DNA of 64,000 nt, taken from assembly GCA_964563855.1 (NCBI GenBank), contig CAZLYU010000002.1, forward strand, positions 1 through 64,000. The letters are read 5' to 3'. Below, piece by piece: positions 60,394-64,000 of this stretch. Numbering within the stretch: position 1 is the first letter of the stretch; every line of letters begins with the position of its first letter. The notes under the pieces were generated by a model. It did not search any database and was not told the origin of the DNA. It worked only from the letters and a program-made list of their open reading frames with translations. A program made the position numbers and the translations under genes. This stretch comes from JAFGRR01 sp964563855 (GTDB taxonomy: Bacteria > Planctomycetota > Phycisphaerae > UBA1845 > Fen-1342).

Positions 60394-62130
60394 ATGGAAG
60401 GTGTGCTCGAACAGTTGCAGCACGAGACGTTGGCGGCTCTGCGCGTATCCGGCGCCGATTGGCCGCGGGGCATGTTCTCCGCGCCGGCGATTCCTGAGGG
60501 TTGGCTGGGGCTTCAGGAGTTTGGCGACGGGCGCCGTGTGCTGTTGCCGCCTGGCGAGCAGCCGCGCGTGAACGATGACGACGTCCTCACGCTCGTGCGC
60601 AGTCGGCCGCTGACGGTGGTGGTCGATGTGAGTGCGGCGGCGGCCGACGGTCACGGCGTGGATGCGCAGGTTGAGCTGCACGTGCGCGTCTCGGCGAACG
60701 CGGATGAGTTGGCGTCGTTTGGTCGTCGCTTGCTGGTGGACGCGGCCAGTTTGCAGGAAGACGACTTGCGACGCGTGGTGGTGAGCGGTGGGGCGGAAAC
60801 CGGACTACGCGGCCTGCTGGGTTCGCAACCCGCGGAGCACTTGGTCGGGCGGGTCGAGCGCGGCGTGATCGAAACCGCGATGCGGAAGGCGTTGCAGCCG
60901 CTGCTGTTTGAGAGCGGCCTGGTGCTGGAGCGGGTCGCGCGGGCGGCGTTTTCCAGCGACACGCTGACGCGCGTGCGCGAGCGCTCAGCCGCGACCAGCG
61001 AGCGCTTGGAGCAGATCGCCGCGCGCGAGCGCATCGAGGCGGCGTCAGCAGCGGCGGCGGCGCGGCGCCTGGATGATCTCGGCGCGCTGCTCACGAAGCT
61101 GCGCGAGGCCGCAAGCGCGGATGACGATATCCGCTGGCACGCGTTGCTGCCGGTGCTTACGCCTGCGGAGCGTGCTCGGCTGCTCGAGAATCTGTGGCGG
61201 CTTGCACCGCAGACGTCGTCGGCGTCGTCGATCGTGGCGGTCGTTGGGCAGGAGTTGGTGTGGGTGGCCCCCGAAGCGCCCGACGAGTTACGGCAGCGGC
61301 GCACCTTGCCGGACGCGTTGGGGGCGTTGCGAAGCGTGCGCTGTGCGCCGGACGGCGAGTTGCTGGTCGGCGCTGCGACCGGCGTGTGGTGCATTCCCGA
61401 CGGGGGCGAACCGATCGCGTTACGGGCGGCGACGGAGAAGCAGCCGCGCACGGGCTTCAATAGTGCGGTTCGCATCGGGGCGCATGTCTTCGCGACGCAT
61501 TCGCAGCTGGGCTGCTGGCAATGGCGGACTGATGACGAGGACGGTGGTCCGCAGTTGGTGGCGGCCTGCGGCGATACGGTGCACTCGGTGCGCGCGGCGA
61601 CGGCGCTCGACGATGGACGGCTCGTCTTTGCGGTGGAGCGCTGTCTGCACTTCTATACGCCTGAGACGAACAAGAGCGACGTGCTGAGTCCGGCCTCGTC
61701 GACGATTTACAGTTTGGGTGCGACGGGGCGAGCGTTGTATGCCGGGACCGGGGCGGGACGTTTGCTGCGGTGCGATCTGCACGCGCCGGGATTTTGGACG
61801 ACGGTGCACCAGGCGGTTGATCCGATCGAGTCGCTCGCGGTGCGTCATTGGAACGACCTGGTTGAGGTGGTCATTCCAACGGGCGAGGGCGGGGTGTGCG
61901 GCGTGTTTGGGGATGAGGCCGCCGTGACGCGGTTGATGCCCTCGTCGACGCGGATTCGCCGCGTGTGGGCGAGTGCGGGCGTGATCGCGGCGCTGACGGC
62001 CGCCCGCGACAAGCTGATCGTGATGACGGCGGATCAGGCGGGTCGCACGCCGCGCGAGGCGCCGCTGGCGCGTCTCACCGGGCGCAGCATTCAGGATGCT
62101 TGCGTGGTGTCGCGCGGGGCGTCGGCATGA
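60394..62130 (+). CDS. SPFH-like domain plus coiled coil plus beta-propeller-like protein
   Basis: A 578-residue soluble protein. Residues ~30-195 resemble an SPFH/band 7 domain: VLTLVRSRPLTVVVDVSA, VDAQVELHVRVSANADELASFG, LVGRVERGVIETAMRKAL and FESGLVLERVARAAF. A coiled coil (about 195-240) and a helical link follow. From about 295 on, seven or so short beta blades (GALRSVRCAPDGELLVGAATGVWCIP, SVRAATALDDGRLVFAVERCLHFY, SLGATGRALYAGTGAGRLLRCD) suggest a propeller. SPFH proteins organise membrane microdomains, which would suit a remodelling system. It starts with ATG 60394 and its stop overlaps deoC by four bases. The SPFH call is tentative. Confidence 0.5.
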   Translation: MEGVLEQLQHETLAALRVSGADWPRGMFSAPAIPEGWLGLQEFGDGRRVLLPPGEQPRVNDDDVLTLVRSRPLTVVVDVSAAAADGHGVDAQVELHVRVSANADELASFGRRLLVDAASLQEDDLRRVVVSGGAETGLRGLLGSQPAEHLVGRVERGVIETAMRKALQPLLFESGLVLERVARAAFSSDTLTRVRERSAATSERLEQIAARERIEAASAAAAARRLDDLGALLTKLREAASADDDIRWHALLPVLTPAERARLLENLWRLAPQTSSASSIVAVVGQELVWVAPEAPDELRQRRTLPDALGALRSVRCAPDGELLVGAATGVWCIPDGGEPIALRAATEKQPRTGFNSAVRIGAHVFATHSQLGCWQWRTDDEDGGPQLVAACGDTVHSVRAATALDDGRLVFAVERCLHFYTPETNKSDVLSPASSTIYSLGATGRALYAGTGAGRLLRCDLHAPGFWTTVHQAVDPIESLAVRHWNDLVEVVIPTGEGGVCGVFGDEAAVTRLMPSSTRIRRVWASAGVIAALTAARDKLIVMTADQAGRTPREAPLARLTGRSIQDACVVSRGASA

Positions 62131-62789
62131 GGCCGCAGGAGCTGGCGCGGCTGATTGATCACACGCTGTTGAAGGCTGAGGCGACCGCGGCGCAGGTCGA
62201 TCGGTTGTGCGCTGAGTGCGTCGAGTATGGGTTTTTCTGCGCGTGCGTGAACCCGGTTTGGGTGCGCCGCTGCGTGGAGCAATTGTCGGGCTCAGCCACA
62301 TGCGTGGCGGCGGTGGTGGGTTTTCCGCTGGGCGCGAATCTGACGGCGACCAAGGCGGAGGAGGCGCGGCGCGTCGTGGAGTTGGGGGCGCTCGAAGTCG
62401 ACATGGTGGTGTCGCTTGGGGCGCTGCTGAGCGGTGAGCAGCGGCAGGTGGCGGACGACATCGCGGCGGTGGTCGACGCGACCAAGTCCGCCAATGCGCA
62501 GGCGCTGGTGAAGGTGATTCTCGAGACGAGCGCGCTGACCGACGAACAGATCATCATGGGGTGTCGCTGCGCCGCGGAAGGGCAAGCCGACTTTGTGAAG
62601 ACCTCGACCGGGTTTCACGCAGCGGGCGGCGCGACCGAACGGCACGTGTCGCTGCTTCGCAAGCATGCGGCGCCGATCCGCGTGAAGGCGTCGGGGGGAA
62701 TTCGCTCGACCGAAACGGCGCTGGCGATGGTGGCGGCGGGCGCCGATCGGCTGGGCGCCTCGGCGAGCGTCGCGATCGTCACGTCGTAA
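62127..62789 (+). CDS. deoC: Deoxyribose-phosphate aldolase
   Basis: A 220-residue class I aldolase that splits 2-deoxyribose 5-phosphate into acetaldehyde and glyceraldehyde 3-phosphate. Signature residues: DHTLLKAEAT, VVGFPLGANLTATKAEE, EVDMVVSLGALLSG, VKVILETSALT and the Schiff-base lysine in DFVKTSTGF, then IRVKASGGIRSTETAL. Four-base ATGA overlap with the upstream gene places it in the same unit, though its metabolic role has no obvious link to the cluster. Confidence 0.95.
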   Translation: MRPQELARLIDHTLLKAEATAAQVDRLCAECVEYGFFCACVNPVWVRRCVEQLSGSATCVAAVVGFPLGANLTATKAEEARRVVELGALEVDMVVSLGALLSGEQRQVADDIAAVVDATKSANAQALVKVILETSALTDEQIIMGCRCAAEGQADFVKTSTGFHAAGGATERHVSLLRKHAAPIRVKASGGIRSTETALAMVAAGADRLGASASVAIVTS

Positions 62790-63450
62790 CGCGATACTCG
62801 ACCAACATCCGCCAGGGAAAGCATGGTTTGACGCGGGCGCTGGCGAGCCCCGCGCGGAGGCAGAGGGCTTCCATTTCCTGCGGGGTGAACGCCGCCTGCA
62901 CGGAACGCGGTCCGTCGGTGTGGACGATGGGGCTGCGGGTGAGCAGGCGTGTGCCGACGAACGCCGCGACATAGCCCGCGTCGCTGCGCCGCAGGTCATT
63001 AATCAGCAGTAGGCGTTTGGTTGCGGCGACGAGATGTTGGAGCGCGGTGACCGCATCGCGTTCTTCGAGGTGATGCAGGAAGAGGTTGGTGGTCACGATG
63101 TCGAACGAGCCTTGCGGCGACGCGGCTGTGATGTCGAGTTGGTGCGGCGTGATTTCGACTCCGGCGCGCTGTCCCGCCTCGACGGCGACGGCGAGCGCTT
63201 GGGGGCTGATGTCGACGGCGTGGAGTTCGAGCTCGAAGCCGGCGCGCTTGGCGCGGCGATGCAACGCGAGGGGTACATCTCCGGAGCCGGTGGCGATGTC
63301 GAGCAGTGACAGTCGGCGTTCGCCGCTCGTGGCGGCGAGGTGCGCGATTGAAGGCCAGAGGATCGCGGCGCTATTGCTAAGACGGTTGATGCGCCGCAGG
63401 CCGCGCAGGGCGCGCTCGTGAGCGTCGGACGCCAGCATGGGGTCGTCCAT
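62779..63450 (-). CDS. Class I SAM-dependent methyltransferase
   Basis: A ~223-residue methyltransferase: HERALRGLRRINRLSNSA at the N-terminus, SAM-binding motif I SLLDIATGSGDVPLAL, motif II LHAVDISPQALAVA, DITAASPQGSFDIVTTNLFLHHL and FTPQEMEAL. It resembles the UbiE-like methyltransferases that sit beside type III polyketide synthase and FAD-oxidoreductase genes in planctomycetes and some actinobacteria; those partners are not seen in this window. ATG 63450 is chosen on homology; a GTG at 63501 is in frame. Convergent with deoC with an 11-base overlap. Confidence 0.82.
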   Translation of the reverse strand: MDDPMLASDAHERALRGLRRINRLSNSAAILWPSIAHLAATSGERRLSLLDIATGSGDVPLALHRRAKRAGFELELHAVDISPQALAVAVEAGQRAGVEITPHQLDITAASPQGSFDIVTTNLFLHHLEERDAVTALQHLVAATKRLLLINDLRRSDAGYVAAFVGTRLLTRSPIVHTDGPRSVQAAFTPQEMEALCLRAGLASARVKPCFPWRMLVEYRVTT

Positions 63451-63512
63451 GAGTTCCGGGATGACGCAGCGCTGTTCGAGATTGGGGACGCGGACGAACA
63501 CGGGGCGCTCGG

Positions 63513-63716
63513 TTACCCGTCGCTCGGCGCATCGTCGGCATCGGGTGATGGCGGCGGCGTCTGGGACGGATCGTGCGTGTTGCGAAACTCGAATCGGCGC
63601 CGGTGCAAGGCGACGGCGTCGTGCGTCGCGCGGCGAAAGTCGGAGCCAGCCAGGCGGCGGCGCAGCAATCGCGGGCCACGCGGTTTCTCAGCGGGGATGC
63701 GAACATTCAGGCCCAT
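63513..63716 (-). CDS. Small basic hypothetical protein
   Basis: A 67-residue protein led by an excellent ribosome-binding site (GGAGG, six bases before ATG 63716). The middle is Arg-rich (PRGPRLLRRRLAGSDFRRATHD), the C-terminus Pro/Asp-rich and disordered (SQTPPPSPDADDAPSDG). No family recognised. It lies directly upstream of the methyltransferase gene on the same strand and probably shares its transcript. Confidence 0.55.
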   Translation of the reverse strand: MGLNVRIPAEKPRGPRLLRRRLAGSDFRRATHDAVALHRRRFEFRNTHDPSQTPPPSPDADDAPSDG

Positions 63717-63744
63717 GACAAACCTCCGGAGCGATGGGGCTGCG

Positions 63745-64000
63745 CTAATCGTTGTCGCGCACGAAAACCACGGAGTAGGGCTCCGGCCCGTAGCGCGCGA
63801 GCTGCATCGACTCGCCGTCGAGATGTTCGATGAAGTACGTGCTGGTCGGGCCATTGAGCTCGGCCAGATAGAGCACGTCCTGCTGAAGATCGTAGTAGTA
63901 GCCGGACTTGATCTCGAGGGCGCCGCGATCGACGACCGAGTGATAAACGCCGTTGGCTTCGAGATGCAGCACGCGGATCTGAAAGTCGCGTGCGGCTTCC
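63745..64000 (-). CDS. Hypothetical protein, 5' end beyond the window
   Basis: The last ~85 residues of a protein on the minus strand, open through base 64000. Readable portion: RDFQIRVLHLEANGVYHSVVD, GYYYDLQQDVLYLAELNGP, STYFIEHLDGESMQLARYGPEPYSVVFVRDND, a beta-rich segment. No family recognised. It stops 29 bases before the small gene at 63716. Confidence 0.6.
   Translation of the reverse strand, partial: EAARDFQIRVLHLEANGVYHSVVDRGALEIKSGYYYDLQQDVLYLAELNGPTSTYFIEHLDGESMQLARYGPEPYSVVFVRDND

Overview
The window is a GC-rich (roughly two-thirds G+C by eye), gene-dense bacterial chromosome segment with many GTG starts, short overlaps and frequent strand switches. PEP-CTERM sorting signals, prepilin-type N-termini, dockerin-like C-termini, a giant 'D-C-N-G-N' repeat protein, a HEAT-repeat FlgI-like lipoprotein and a stand-alone 23S intervening-sequence four-helix-bundle gene together suggest a Planctomycetota genome, probably a Phycisphaerae-like lineage. 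This placement is an inference from gene content; there is no rRNA in the window.

Layout. 0-2.2 kb: the 3' part of a xylulokinase gene with an in-frame TGA, then birA and a ygbA-like gene. 2.2-11.6 kb (minus): hydantoinase/oxoprolinase subunit A, a multi-spanning transporter, a small HExxH protein, a GH20-type hexosaminidase and a GHL10-type glycoside hydrolase with golvesin-like and dockerin-like domains. 11.6-18.1 kb (plus): a DUF4434 protein, a PEP-CTERM protein, a prepilin-like protein, a secreted dockerin-bearing protein and a GntR/LacI hybrid regulator. Two AT-only sites sharing a 9-bp core lie in the promoters of this presumed glycan-use regulon. 18-25 kb: BFD-like ferredoxin, transglutaminase-like membrane protein, ECF sigma factor with a large cognate membrane protein, GT39-like glycosyltransferase, tilS and a DinB-like gene. 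25-35 kb: ABC exporter, motA-motB, PAS histidine kinase, lipoprotein, ispD, FlgI-like lipoprotein, pseudouridine synthase. 35-53 kb: trpE, crcB, xseA, a very large secreted repeat protein, PAP2 phosphatase, PEP-CTERM protein, yceI, fumarylacetoacetase, TraB-family protein, phosphoesterase, free-Met-R-sulfoxide reductase and cyclophilin.

The standout is 53.4-62.8 kb, a co-directional cluster that looks like a bacterial ESCRT-III/Vps4-type membrane-remodelling system. It encodes a four-TM protein; a Ser/Thr kinase with a double zinc ribbon; a membrane zinc-ribbon protein; a winged-helix plus ESCRT-III-like coiled-coil protein (the domain order of eukaryotic CHMP7); two further short ESCRT-III-like coiled-coil proteins, one ending in a MIM1-like motif; a 52-residue small protein; an AAA ATPase of the meiotic (Vps4/katanin/spastin) type with an N-terminal MIT-like three-helix region and the clade's C-terminal helix; a second membrane zinc-ribbon protein with identical cysteine spacing; and an SPFH-like/beta-propeller protein. 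A four-helix-bundle gene flanked by GAACCCT-type heptamer repeats is inserted between two of the ESCRT-III-like genes. deoC is coupled at the 3' end. A methyltransferase, a 67-residue protein and a truncated unknown gene on the minus strand complete the window.

All assignments come from reading the sequence and recalling family motifs; no database or structure search was run.
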